Below, piece after piece: positions 17,501 through 24,341 of a stretch of 28,362 nucleotides of DNA. Source of the stretch: Bacillota bacterium (GTDB lineage Bacteria; Bacillota; Clostridia; Clostridiales; Clostridiaceae); the NCBI GenBank assembly GCA_030706015.1, contig JAUZPI010000056.1:1-28362 (forward strand), written 5' to 3'. The notes below the pieces were generated by a model. That model made no database searches and was not told where the DNA came from. It saw nothing but the letters and a program-made list of their open reading frames with translations. Position 1 is the stretch's first letter. Each line of letters starts with the position of its first letter. Both the position numbers and the translations under genes were made by a program.

Positions 17501-18788
17501 GTGCCTTATATGTTCCTATAGGCAGTGTGTTTCCTGATTTATCTTTTCCATTCCAAGTTATAGTATTGAGTCCTGCAGTAGAAACATTCTCAATTACTAC
17601 ATCTGAGGCCAAATCAAAACCAGCGTGTCCATCTGTATCTATGATTAATCTATAACTGCTGGTCTTAGTTGCCGTAAAAGCAAACGTTCCACCACTTTTC
17701 ACTGGAGTCTTTCCGTCTACACTTGAGCTGCCTGTAAATTTAAAGCCTGCAGGTACTTCTGGAGAGATTGCATTTACATTTAAAATATCCTTTAAATCAT
17801 CACTTGGTTTGTTTACAAATACATTATGAGTTATATCAGTACTTGTATCTGTATCCGAAGGAAGTTGAGGTCCTAGATTACCGGTAAGCATAGTACTAGT
17901 AGCCGAAGCTAAGTTATCATCTCCTCCATCAACAGAATGATATAAGGTCTTATTATTTGTCTTATCGATAAATCCTCTGTTGTTTGCCCAGAATACAAAC
18001 CCATTTGGGTCAACACCATTCATTGAAGTTTGATATAAATATCCATCCTTAGTTAAAATATAAAAATCGTTATTCAGCACCTTTACAGCAGTGCTGGTTG
18101 TAGTGGAAGTAGTATTTGCATTGCTTCCTACTATCATAGCAATATAAGGTGTAAACATTCTTCCTGGTATTTCATTGCCTAGCGTATCTGATACAGTTAT
18201 ATCCCAAGCTCCAATAGTACTAGAGCCAGAACCACTGCTGCCTTTTTGTGCAGTTATGAAGTTCCCTGAACCTTTAGTCATAACAGGATTACCAGAGCTT
18301 ACTGCAGCATTAAATTGAAATTCCCAAACACCGGCTTCACCAGTAGTAACAGGTAATGTGATAGGAGTATATCCCCCTGTTGTAGCTGCTGCTGATGCTG
18401 CTGTAGCTGTAATATAAGGACCTATTCTCTCCTGTGTTATTGTGGAAATATAACCTGATGTTGAGGTAACATTTAAAGAAGTCCAGGTAGTATCTCCTGG
18501 TTTTTTGTAACTTATACTGCCAGTTTTTATAATACTTGAACCAAGATTAATGGTTTCTCCTTCTTTTGCGTATACTTTAAAGGTTGTTCTTCTTGTAATT
18601 CCTGCTGTCTTAGTATCATCTGCCCATAAAAAAGGTCTATACCCACTGTTGTCGGTATACTGTTTTGTTGTGGCATCATAATTATTTACAAGTTCTCTGC
18701 TACCTTCAGCTTTAACTATAGCAGGGGTTAAATATGTAATCCCTGCAAAAGCTATGAGCATTAAATATTTCTTTTTGTTTCTAAGCAT
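11574..18788 (-). CDS. giant LPXTG cell-wall surface protein with tandem Ig/cadherin-like repeats
   Basis: A 2404-residue secreted, sortase-anchored protein. Layout: signal peptide 1-28 (MLRNKKKYLMLIAFAGITYL...VKA); unique N-terminal region to ~545; cadherin-like module ~546-654; four 91-residue VCBS/Ig-like repeats (TDEDKPLSGNLHVTDIDSST type) ~655-1018; a second cadherin-like module ~1019-1128; a fifth Ig-like repeat to ~1220; seven 88-residue repeats ~1220-1837 (NKNVDYNTPLSGTVVGSDID type); carboxypeptidase-regulatory-like ~1838-1915; Big_1/invasin-like ~1926-2030; two more regulatory-like beta modules; LPKTG at 2370-2374, a hydrophobic helix and a KSKKKK tail. The ATG at 18788 is chosen for its signal peptide and GGAAGGAAG; the 26-residue extension to 18866 runs through the terminator hairpin. 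Likely an adhesin or biofilm stalk, controlled by the upstream c-di-GMP riboswitch. The ligand is unknown. Confidence 0.92.
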   Translation of the reverse strand: MLRNKKKYLMLIAFAGITYLTPAIVKAEGSRELVNNYDATTKQYTDNSGYRPFLWADDTKTAGITRRTTFKVYAKEGETINLGSSIIKTGSISYKKPGDTTWTSLNVTSTSGYISTITQERIGPYITATAASAAATTGGYTPITLPVTTGEAGVWEFQFNAAVSSGNPVMTKGSGNFITAQKGSSGSGSSTIGAWDITVSDTLGNEIPGRMFTPYIAMIVGSNANTTSTTTSTAVKVLNNDFYILTKDGYLYQTSMNGVDPNGFVFWANNRGFIDKTNNKTLYHSVDGGDDNLASATSTMLTGNLGPQLPSDTDTSTDITHNVFVNKPSDDLKDILNVNAISPEVPAGFKFTGSSSVDGKTPVKSGGTFAFTATKTSSYRLIIDTDGHAGFDLASDVVIENVSTAGLNTITWNGKDKSGNTLPIGTYKAQLIMKGGEYHFPMLDAEYNPFGTKIKLVNAPGYSDPESYADKYKIYYDENNYTTANGVSVNLNASNSAFNIGNLNGLAGVDSSNGAHGYLGNYGNWKGIDTWTYFPGQAVQLTFDVTPTVSNITKNAQEDNSISFSPTDFISKFTDGGSNTLTSVKITSLPANGQLKLNGIPVNVNQEIPVSNLAGLTFTPNADWNGNTSFSWNGSSGTIYSANDAYVNIGIAAVNDAPVATPESLTVDEDNTLNGSLKVSDVEGDPLTYTVLQQPLHGTLIVNPNGTYTYTPYANYNGPDSFTFKANDGQLDSNIATVNIAVNPVNDAPVASASSETTDEDKPLSGNLHVTDIDSSTLTYSVVQGPTNGTVTINPDGTYTYTPNPNYNGSDSFTFKANDGQADSNIATVSINVNAINDPPVATSDNVTTDEDKPLTGKLKVTDVDSTTLTYTVVQGPSNGTLSVNPDGTYTYTPNANYNGTDSFTFKANDGQADSSVATVNITVNPINDAPVAASDNKQVDEDETLSGNLHATDIDSTNLTYTVVQGPSNGTVTINSDGSYTYTPNANYNGTDSFTFKANDGQADSNVATVNITVNSVNDIPVVYNINKNGTEDTVLTFTAADFSSEFEDVDGSLQGVRITSLPLDGTLRLNGEAVHVGDEIPSAALSGLTFTPDANWNGNTSFGWSGSDGTAYAVLGAKVNLAIAPVNDAPVASASSETTDEDKPLNGDLHITDIDSSTLTYSVVQGPSNGTVTINSDGSYTYTPNPNYNGTDSFTFKANDGQADSNVATVSITVNSVNDAPTVTSYSGNADYNSPVSGTIIGTDVDGDPLTYSQGSSPSNGTVVVNADGTWVYTPNTGATGSDIFTVKVSDGNGGIATSTVNIVIDTPPTVISYNKNVDYNTPLSGTVVGSDIDGNSLSYSKGSSPIKGTVVVNADGTWVYTPSAGATGSDSFTVNVSDGHGGTAVSTVNIIIDTPPVVGDYSKNVDFNTTLSGAVAGSDIDGNSLSYSKGSSPIKGTVVVNTDGTWVYTPNAGATGSDSFTVKVSDGHGGIATSTVNIVIDTPPTVISYNKNVDYNTPLSGTVAGSDIDGNSLSYSKGSSPIKGTVVVNADGTWVYTPNAGATGSDSFTVNVNDGHGGIATSTVNIVIDTPPVVGDYNKNVDYNTPLSGVVVGSDIDGNNLSYSKGSSPSKGSVVINADGTWVYTPNAGATGSDSFTVKVSDGHGGTATSTVNIVIDTPPMVENYNTTTNYNTPVSGKVVGSDTDKDSLSYSKGSSPSKGSAVVNADGTWGYTPNAGASGRDSFTVLVSDGHGGIATSTVNIVIDTPPVAPDYNRTTPYNKQVSGTVVGSDIDNDSLSYSLSSDPSNGYVYLNNSGEWIYTPKTNFVGTDSFKVEVKDGHGGSSISNITVTVKDKLTLVGTVVDEDTKAPLADTKIELSDLSGKLIYSTVTDANGNYRIDNAKIGLYEFKVTNSQYGSEIVDVDVEPTNETEYTMREDFNLAKAISYSLKLDSNPVTILGDGKSTSILTARITDNNNRPVANTKVIFSAAAGSFPDGTEAVTDENGIARITFKSDKVYGTENKVIPVTATVDDNSLNLHAKDQIFITFEPGMIAGVVIDNDTNQPVSGAVVEVSKDFDNDGIADFYSKVVTGADGRYEIAIPKGNVQYNVTITKPVKVGNDVVQVQYNQKSDAGTVTGAGNETYSSVKTAAGVILTKDTDGSVSLLQDYSNFSIDVVNTSDLSAINNDAAELKSVDGINAYINDKGVFEAEGLEKGKDYTVAISYTFPNGEKIIVGTVKVSVNNDGQINLSSALIDPYGTITDAITNNIITGANVKLYYADTQRNIDAGRTPNTLVNLPGVPGFEPADNKNPQGDDSKGKYAFMVFPDADYYIVVEKDGYETYVSGTISVGKELVKQDIQMKPVTNAAKAETKVEAKPEVKATLATLPKTGSPIDMESLSAIGLVILASGIGLTLKSKKKK
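13279..15126 (-). repeat. seven tandem 264-bp coding repeats
   Basis: The landmark GTATCTATAA/T recurs at 13543, 13807, 14071, 14335, 14599 and 14863, exactly 264 bp apart, marking seven 88-residue units inside the giant gene. Neighbouring units are very alike at the DNA level; the units nearest either end diverge more. Exact spacing with no indels suggests recent expansion or homogenisation, and copy number could vary between strains. Confidence 0.9.
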
Positions 18789-18850
18789 TTTTCCGTCACT
18801 TCCTTCCCAAGTTTTAAACCTAAAAAAATTATTAATATAGATATTTGTAT

Positions 18851-18884
18851 AAAAAAAACCGGCCAAATTTATATTTGGCCGGTT
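18851..18884 (-). terminator. leader terminator of the c-di-GMP riboswitch
   Basis: A perfect 12-bp stem AACCGGCCAAAT/ATTTGGCCGGTT (18857-18868/18873-18884 by + coordinates) with a 4-base loop is followed on the - strand by eight T residues (18851-18858). It lies in the leader, 63 bp before the giant gene's start codon, and its 5' arm is made of the last bases of the aptamer. Confidence 0.93.
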
Positions 18885-18950
18885 GCACTGCTAACTCACT
18901 ATATACAAAGTGCCCAAATCAGTATATAGATCATAGTTTCCATACGTATA
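18875..18950 (-). promoter_or_regulatory. cyclic-di-GMP-II riboswitch aptamer
   Basis: Read on the - strand, the leader carries the hallmarks of the c-di-GMP-II class in order: GGAAACTATGAT, TTTGGGCACTT and GAGTTAGCAGTGCAACCGG. The internal stem CTATATAC/GTATATAG is perfect (18922-18929 with 18899-18906), and GCACT (18909-18913) can pair with AGTGC (18885-18889). The pattern closely follows the Clostridium acetobutylicum aptamer used for crystallography, as I remember it. The aptamer's conserved 3' ACCGGCC is also the 5' arm of the leader terminator, so ligand binding should prevent terminator formation: an ON switch for the giant surface protein. Confidence 0.92.
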
Positions 18951-19002
18951 TTAAATAAATTAGTTCCATGATTTAGCAAAAGTAATTTTGCAATCTTATC
19001 AC

Positions 19003-19031
19003 ATTATACAATAATTTATATTATGTATCAA
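19003..19031 (-). promoter_or_regulatory. sigma-A promoter of the riboswitch/giant gene transcript
   Basis: On the - strand, TTGATA (19026-19031) and TATAAT (19003-19008) are spaced by 17 bp. Transcription would begin near 18996, about 45 bases before the aptamer, giving a leader of roughly 205 bases. Confidence 0.8.
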
Positions 19032-19169
19032 TATATTACATATAACACAATTCAATGTTTTTTTGCACCTTTTTACATAAGCAGGCAGACATATTTTTTA
19101 CTAATCTCTCTACAGCTTTCAGCTATGCTATGGTACAATCTAATCATTATATCTCAAGGAGAGGATAAT

Positions 19170-20240
19170 TTGAGCCTAAAAGAAAAAGTACAAAAGCTCC
19201 CACCTTCACCGGGAGTATATCTGATGAAGGATTCTCTTAACAGTATAATTTATGTAGGTAAGTCCAAAAACCTAAAAAGCAGGGTTGGATCATATTTTCA
19301 AAATTCAAAATCCCATTCTCCAAAGGTTGTGAAATTGGTTAAAAATCTGAAAGACTTTGATTATATTCTTACTGACACAGAATTTGAAGCTTTTATACTA
19401 GAGTGTAAGCTGATAAAAGAAATCAAACCTATATATAATAGATTAATGAAGAATCCAAAATCCTATTCCTATGTTTATATAAATCTTAATGAAGAATACC
19501 CTGACATTACAATTACACAGGAACCTGCGAAAGACAACAAAACTCTTTGCTATGGCCCTTATACAAGCACAAATACAATAGAAAGAGCAATTGAAGGCAT
19601 AAAAGAATGCTGCAGAATACAATGCAGTAATAATCTACGAAAAGGCTCTTCATGTTTAAACTACTCCTTAGGACTGTGTATAGGAATGTGTTTGAATGAT
19701 AAAAACAAAGAAGAATATCTTAAGATAATGGATAAAATAATAGGTCTGCTTAAGGGTTCCGATAAAAGTATTATTGAATTAATAGAGAATAATATGAATG
19801 CTGCAGCAGAAAAATTTGATTTTGAAAACGCTGCTAAATATAGAGATTATTTTAGTGCTGTAAATTATTTAATTAGCAGCGACAAAGTAGTAGAGTATAC
19901 CAGGAAAAACAGGAACATCGCTCTATTAGAATATTTAAATGATACTACAATAAAATTCTTTCTCCTTAAAGGAAATAAAATTCTCTTCAGCGAAAAATAT
20001 AATCTTACTGATTTTAAAAATTTGAAGCCTATTTTAAAAAATAATATATTGTCCTACTTTAAGAATGAAACATCAAAAGATTCAATAGATATTGGAAAAG
20101 AGGAAATAGACGAAGCCCAAATCATTTACTCTTATTTAAAAAGTAAAACCAATGGCTGTAGACATGCTGTGATTTCAGAAAGCTGGCTAAACTCATCCAT
20201 GAACAGCGGTATCGATAAAGTACTGGATAAGCTGATATAG
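19170..20240 (+). CDS. GIY-YIG nuclease, UvrC N-terminal-like (Cho-like)
   Basis: A 356-residue protein matching the N-terminal half of UvrC. The GIY-YIG domain (SPGVYLMKD at ~13-21, IIYVGKSKNLKSRVGSYF at ~26-43 with Arg38) is followed by TEFEAFILECKLIKEIKPIY with the likely catalytic Glu, a Cys-containing segment, and a UVR-type helix pair (NMNAAAEKFDFENAAKYRD). It lacks the C-terminal RNase H-like nuclease and HhH domains of full-length UvrC (~600 residues), and the natural stop is followed at once by a terminator, so this is not a frameshift. It may make 3' incisions like Escherichia coli Cho, or act as an accessory nuclease. I choose the TTG at 19170 with AAGGAGAGG at 19156-19164; the upstream extension to 19023 lies in the divergent promoter region. 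Confidence 0.87.
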   Translation: MSLKEKVQKLPPSPGVYLMKDSLNSIIYVGKSKNLKSRVGSYFQNSKSHSPKVVKLVKNLKDFDYILTDTEFEAFILECKLIKEIKPIYNRLMKNPKSYSYVYINLNEEYPDITITQEPAKDNKTLCYGPYTSTNTIERAIEGIKECCRIQCSNNLRKGSSCLNYSLGLCIGMCLNDKNKEEYLKIMDKIIGLLKGSDKSIIELIENNMNAAAEKFDFENAAKYRDYFSAVNYLISSDKVVEYTRKNRNIALLEYLNDTTIKFFLLKGNKILFSEKYNLTDFKNLKPILKNNILSYFKNETSKDSIDIGKEEIDEAQIIYSYLKSKTNGCRHAVISESWLNSSMNSGIDKVLDKLI

Positions 20241-20266
20241 TATTACTTATATTATAGAAAAAATAA

Positions 20267-20308
20267 AAAAATAGCAGACCCTTCTGACAACTGGGTGCTG
20301 CTATTTTT
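20267..20308. terminator. bidirectional terminator between converging genes
   Basis: Stem AAAAATAGCAG (20267-20277) pairs with CTGCTATTTTT (20298-20308), extended inward by ACCC/GGGT with one bulged G. The A run on one side and the T run on the other allow use from both strands: the UvrC-like gene from the left and the ABM-family gene from the right. Confidence 0.9.
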
Positions 20309-20327
20309 ATTCCCTCCATATTAACTA

Positions 20328-20624
20328 TTATTTTGCTGAATTCACAGGTACATAAGCAACCTTTTCTCTTGGAGCAATGAAATATGGTTCAACTATACTT
20401 ATCCACTTTTTAAAGTGTTCAGTTTCCAGATGCTTATCCATATCTTCTTCGGCTTTATATGATTCATAAAGCAAAAATTTAGTTGGTTCATCCGTGCATT
20501 GAAGAAAATCAAAGCCTAGGATTCCTTCCTCTTTTCTTGAATTCTCTTGATTTTCTAAGGTTGCTTCAATAAACTCCTCTATATATTCCGTCTTTACATG
20601 AAAAGTTACGCTTTTTACTATCAT
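20328..20624 (-). CDS. putative quinol monooxygenase / antibiotic biosynthesis monooxygenase (ABM) family protein
   Basis: A 98-residue protein with the ABM ferredoxin-like fold: an opening strand VKSVTFHVKTEYIEEFIEAT, then NSRKEEGILGFDFLQ, FLLYESYKAEEDMDKHLETE HFKKW, the usual blocks of the YgiN/YcnE group. These small dimeric proteins oxidise quinol-like compounds without a cofactor or act in stress responses; substrate here is unknown. The ATG at 20624 follows AGGAGGAACTAATT. It stands alone between the bidirectional terminator and a hairpin at 20732-20778, so it should be a single-gene unit. Confidence 0.87.
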   Translation of the reverse strand: MIVKSVTFHVKTEYIEEFIEATLENQENSRKEEGILGFDFLQCTDEPTKFLLYESYKAEEDMDKHLETEHFKKWISIVEPYFIAPREKVAYVPVNSAK

Positions 20625-20731
20625 AATTAGTTCCTCCTCTACTCTCCCAATACCTTTATTATATATCTTAACACCTGTAAATAAAAATTTTTTTAGGGTC
20701 TTATGGCTACTATATCCTAATCACAAATAAT

Positions 20732-20778
20732 AGACACAGAGCTTGTTACAAATAATTATACGAACAAGCTCTGCGTCT
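20732..20778 (-). terminator. hairpin terminator after the metallophosphoesterase gene
   Basis: A 16-bp stem AGACACAGAGCTTGTT (20732-20747) pairs with AACAAGCTCTGCGTCT (20763-20778), with one A/C mismatch. It lies directly after the stop of the - strand gene. T residues follow best on the + strand; on the - strand the run is ATTATTTG, so efficiency is uncertain. Confidence 0.6.
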
Positions 20779-20780
20779 TT

Positions 20781-22673
20781 TTACCCTATATTCTTTCTAG
20801 TAATTATGTATAATCCGCCGCCTATTGCAATAAAGCCTATCACTAAAGCTATATCATAATCTACCGTAGAACCTGTCTTAGGCAAGGTAGCAGCTGATAA
20901 TGTTTGTGTGGAGGCTACAGTGGCAGTCGCTGTTGGAGTAGTAGTTTCTGCCGGAGTGGCAGTTGGCAATTCACCGATAGTGAAGCCTTTAAAAGCAGCA
21001 GTATTTACCCTGCCTGTAAATTCTACAAGTACACAGTTAAGATCCGCATTATACTTACAGTCAATACCAGCGTTATATAAAGCGTCTAGGTTTACTTTTG
21101 TTGGATCGTTATTTAAAAGATCCCCAGCAGTAAATACGTAATTTTTCTTGTTTACTGTTAAAGTAAATGTGGCAGCATCGTAAGTTCCCCCGTACCAACT
21201 GGCAATCTTTGAAGGATCTACGTAAGCTTTATTGTTCACTACCTCAGGGTTATAACTTGGAACTATTGAACCCGCAACAGCTAGTTGAGTCTTATCGCTC
21301 TTACTTAATGTCATTGGAGTACTATTTGCAGGGTTATCTTTATCAATAACAAGTATGTCAACTAAAGTAGGGGTAGAATAGCTTGAATTTGTTGTGCTAT
21401 ATTTGTAAGCCTTTATAGTTAGTTTTCCATTCACTACTTCAGCTACTTCATAAGTTGGAGAATCTTGTGCATCTATAAAGGATGCATCCCAAACCTTATT
21501 TCCTAAATCGGTATAATACTTATTTCCGCTTCTTCCTGTTACATAGTACACTGTTCCCTTTGAATAATCAGTATAGTACTTGTCTCCATTTATAGCGAAA
21601 GTTCTAGAAAGTCCATGATCATGTCCATTGAACACAACATCAACATGATGCTTCTCTATTACTGGAGTAAATATGTCTTTTACAGCTGGATTGTTTCTTG
21701 TCTTTTTATTGTAATAAGGTGTCTTATGAAACATAACTATCGTCCATTTTTGTTTATTAGCTGATAAATCCTTATCAAGCCAATCTGCTTGCTGCTGAAG
21801 GAAAGAATCATTTCCAGGTGCTTCTTCATCTTCCTGGCTATCTAAAACAACAAAATGTACATTACCATAATCATAGGAGTATGTTTGACCTATATGACCA
21901 AAGGTTCCATTTTGTGGAACCGAAAATTGATCAACAAAGGTATATGGTGCAGTTGAAGTATAGTTTTTATCATAAGTTTCATGATTACCTTGTACAGGCA
22001 TTTCAGGTATATGATCTATAACCCCTGCTGCAGCATTAAACCAATTGTTCCAATGCTGATAGTTTTGACCAGCTTCCACTAAATCTCCTAAATTAACTAC
22101 AAAATTAGCATCAGAGTTCTGTGAAAAAGCCTCTTGAATAGTGTCATGCCAAGGAGCATAAGTTAGATTAGCAGCATTTCCGCTTTGAGAATCACCAAAA
22201 ACCAAAAATTTAGTTCTTGTATTATTGCTAACCTCTGTAGTAAATGTGTTTATGGTGCTAAAATTAGTTCCATCTCCTACCTTATACTCATAGGTCTTTC
22301 CTGGTTGAAGTCCAGTTAGAGCAGCTGAGAATACTTCCATACTTCCTGGAGTATCTGTTGAAGCTGCGGCATAGGTTTTTATATTGGATGCTGGTACATT
22401 ATAAATGGTAAAATTGGTATCTCCCTTTAGTCTATATTGTACTTGACCTGAAGTAACAATAGTGGAAGTTCTCCAAGTAATTGTTTGAGTTGTAGTTGGG
22501 TCTCCTGTCCAATTAAGTACAATATGGTCTGGAGTTGTAGTAGCATTAAGATTTGAATCAATTGCGGTTTCATTATAAGTAAGTGCTGCTGCACTTACAT
22601 TAGTACCTGTGGATACTAACGGGGCTGCTAAAACAGCTAAAGTAACAGTTAATGATAATAATCTTCTTTTCAT
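20781..22673 (-). CDS. LPXTG-anchored metallophosphoesterase, purple acid phosphatase-like
   Basis: A 630-residue secreted wall-anchored enzyme. Signal peptide ~1-29 (MKRRLLSLTVTLAVLAAPLV...VSA); an Fn3-like purple acid phosphatase N-terminal domain ~45-150 (DHIVLNWTGDPTTTQTITWR); a calcineurin-like phosphoesterase core ~155-420 with FGDSQSG (Asp161), NLGDLVE (Asp197), GNHETY (Asn230, His231), VMFHKTPYY and FNGHDHGLSRTF; a C-terminal domain of ~130 residues; a Thr-rich linker; LPKTG at 597-601, a membrane helix and a basic end. All metal-binding motifs are present, so phosphatase or phosphodiesterase activity outside the cell is expected, perhaps for phosphate scavenging. The ATG at 22673 is preceded by GGAGGG; the 10-residue upstream extension is not needed. 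Confidence 0.92.
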   Translation of the reverse strand: MKRRLLSLTVTLAVLAAPLVSTGTNVSAAALTYNETAIDSNLNATTTPDHIVLNWTGDPTTTQTITWRTSTIVTSGQVQYRLKGDTNFTIYNVPASNIKTYAAASTDTPGSMEVFSAALTGLQPGKTYEYKVGDGTNFSTINTFTTEVSNNTRTKFLVFGDSQSGNAANLTYAPWHDTIQEAFSQNSDANFVVNLGDLVEAGQNYQHWNNWFNAAAGVIDHIPEMPVQGNHETYDKNYTSTAPYTFVDQFSVPQNGTFGHIGQTYSYDYGNVHFVVLDSQEDEEAPGNDSFLQQQADWLDKDLSANKQKWTIVMFHKTPYYNKKTRNNPAVKDIFTPVIEKHHVDVVFNGHDHGLSRTFAINGDKYYTDYSKGTVYYVTGRSGNKYYTDLGNKVWDASFIDAQDSPTYEVAEVVNGKLTIKAYKYSTTNSSYSTPTLVDILVIDKDNPANSTPMTLSKSDKTQLAVAGSIVPSYNPEVVNNKAYVDPSKIASWYGGTYDAATFTLTVNKKNYVFTAGDLLNNDPTKVNLDALYNAGIDCKYNADLNCVLVEFTGRVNTAAFKGFTIGELPTATPAETTTPTATATVASTQTLSAATLPKTGSTVDYDIALVIGFIAIGGGLYIITRKNIG

Positions 22674-22800
22674 AAAATCCCTCCAAAATTTTTTACATGT
22701 CAATTATAGTATTGAAATGTTAACTTATTACCATTTTTTGTTACGTCAAAGTTAAAAAATCTCAACAAAATGTATAATCTTACAAATTACTCAAAATAAA

Positions 22801-22841
22801 AATCCACAAATTCACTTCAATCTAAAGTAAATCTGTGGATT
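22801..22841 (-). terminator. terminator after the beta-propeller-like gene
   Basis: A long hairpin, AATCCACA (22801-22808) with TGTGGATT (22834-22841), is extended inward over about nine more positions with two mismatches. It is followed on the - strand by TTTATTTT. It lies 47 bp past the stop of the gene ending at 22888. Confidence 0.8.
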
Positions 22842-22887
22842 ATAGTATATGTTTGTGCATAACTTAGCACATATTGCTCTTAATTAT

Positions 22888-24258
22888 CTATTTATAAAAA
22901 CTAATAACGTAGGTATTTATATTTGGTTGATTATTAGTATCTTCAATTTCAGAACTTCCATAGGTAAAAGATACTGAAGTACTTGTACTATCCCAACACA
23001 TATTTGAAATACAAGGTACCCTATATATCTTCTTCTCTTTAATAGTACCATCCTTATCCTTAACCTGGATCGTTGAATAATCGTTTTCTGAATTCTTGTC
23101 CTGCAAACTAACTGCCTTAACCACTTCCTTTACGGCACCGGTTTTAGTATCAATAACTTTTATAGATACATTAGGTCCACTCTCGCTGACATCACCCTTA
23201 GGATCAATCTGATTATCACTTTCTACATAAACAGCTCTACTTCCATCAGGTGATAAGATGTAATTTGATGAACTAGTCACACTTTCAATTCTTCCTTTTG
23301 GTAATTGTATATCTTGAAGTGCTTTACCCGACTCATCCATAATAAGTGCTCCAAAGGTTCTGTTTATATAAATTCCTTCAGGAGATGGACCGCCATTATT
23401 ATTATAAGTATCCATTATTATAGTCTTACCTTTTTTATCTGCTTGGCCACAAGGTTTATTAGAAGAAATAATTTTAATTTCCTTAGTCTTAACATCCATA
23501 GAGCATATGTCTGCCTTAATCTCTCCTTTACCCGTTCTCCATTGAGTATAATAGAACTTACCTTCTACGCTGTCTCCTAAATCTTTAATATCATCAGTAC
23601 CAGCTATCCATGGAGTATCTCCTTTTTTATTAGTATTATAGCTCCCCTGAGTATATACCTTTCCAGTTGTATCAATAATAGTCCATTTTTCAAAATAATT
23701 TATTAAAATTTTATTGTTACCTACCCATTTAAATTCAGCATCACTATTGATTTTATCTGTAGTAAGATCTGTGATTTCTCCGGTTGTTAAATTTAATACC
23801 TTTATATTTCTATGAAGTAAATCCCCCGAATTAAGTGCTTTTTGCCACTCTTTCTGATCGGTAGGAATATTTCTTACTTCAGCATAAAGAACATATTGCT
23901 TATCCGGTGACACCCCTAAAAAATCACATATATTTGCATCTTTAAAATCCTTAGATTTTTTAGTGTTTAAGTTATAGATACTACAGTATCTTATATTACC
24001 ATGGCCTCCGGAATTTGGAGCACAACCCTTTTTAGTTAATGTCACAACCTCACTATCATTAAGCCAGGCAACACTTTCAATATTCTCATATTTGTCAATT
24101 TGATACCCATTTTCGTTTACCTTGGCAGCAGGTTTATAATCCAGTAATTTTATATTTTGGTTACCAGCAGCTACAGTAGGATGACTTGTAACAAATATGC
24201 TCGTACCTCCTATGACTACTGCCACTACAACTAATGTTAAAACTTTTTTACCAATCAC
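22888..24258 (-). CDS. secreted beta-propeller-like (TolB/WD40-like) protein
   Basis: A 456-residue protein with an N-terminal signal or anchor (KKVLTLVVVAVVIGGTSIFV), then repeated blades of the type SVAWLNDSEVVTLT..., GVSPDKQYVLYAE, FKWVGNNKILINYF, ILSPDGSRAVYVES, NMCWDSTSTSVSFTYG. The SPDG-K/S-x-V-x-Y pattern and repeated statement-like blades fit a TolB-type six-bladed propeller. I see no catalytic motif; it may bind a ligand or wall component. It begins 83 bp after the histidine kinase gene on the same strand and may be the output or sensory partner of that two-component system. TTTATAACTTT in this gap also occurs upstream of the response regulator. The start is at 24258 after GGAGGAGATTTTA. 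Fold confident, role unknown. Confidence 0.75.
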   Translation of the reverse strand: MIGKKVLTLVVVAVVIGGTSIFVTSHPTVAAGNQNIKLLDYKPAAKVNENGYQIDKYENIESVAWLNDSEVVTLTKKGCAPNSGGHGNIRYCSIYNLNTKKSKDFKDANICDFLGVSPDKQYVLYAEVRNIPTDQKEWQKALNSGDLLHRNIKVLNLTTGEITDLTTDKINSDAEFKWVGNNKILINYFEKWTIIDTTGKVYTQGSYNTNKKGDTPWIAGTDDIKDLGDSVEGKFYYTQWRTGKGEIKADICSMDVKTKEIKIISSNKPCGQADKKGKTIIMDTYNNNGGPSPEGIYINRTFGALIMDESGKALQDIQLPKGRIESVTSSSNYILSPDGSRAVYVESDNQIDPKGDVSESGPNVSIKVIDTKTGAVKEVVKAVSLQDKNSENDYSTIQVKDKDGTIKEKKIYRVPCISNMCWDSTSTSVSFTYGSSEIEDTNNQPNINTYVISFYK

Positions 24259-24341
24259 TAAAATCTCCTCCTTCTTCTTTTAATGCTATAATAGCAAAAA
24301 TTTTTCACAAAGTTATAAACGGATGTCACAATTTTGTAAAT

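Noticed and set aside
18789..18866. 26-residue N-terminal extension of the giant surface protein
   Set aside because: It reads through the riboswitch terminator and its T tract; the downstream ATG at 18788 has a ribosome binding site and begins a normal signal peptide.
19170..20240. frameshifted or truncated full-length uvrC
   Set aside because: No UvrC C-terminal sequence continues in any frame after the stop; a clean bidirectional terminator follows within 30 bp.
22674..22887. a second c-di-GMP riboswitch before the metallophosphoesterase gene
   Set aside because: None of the GGAAAC, TTGGGCACTT or GAGTTAGCAGTGCAACCG signatures is present; the gap holds only the upstream gene's terminator and AT-rich promoter-like sequence.
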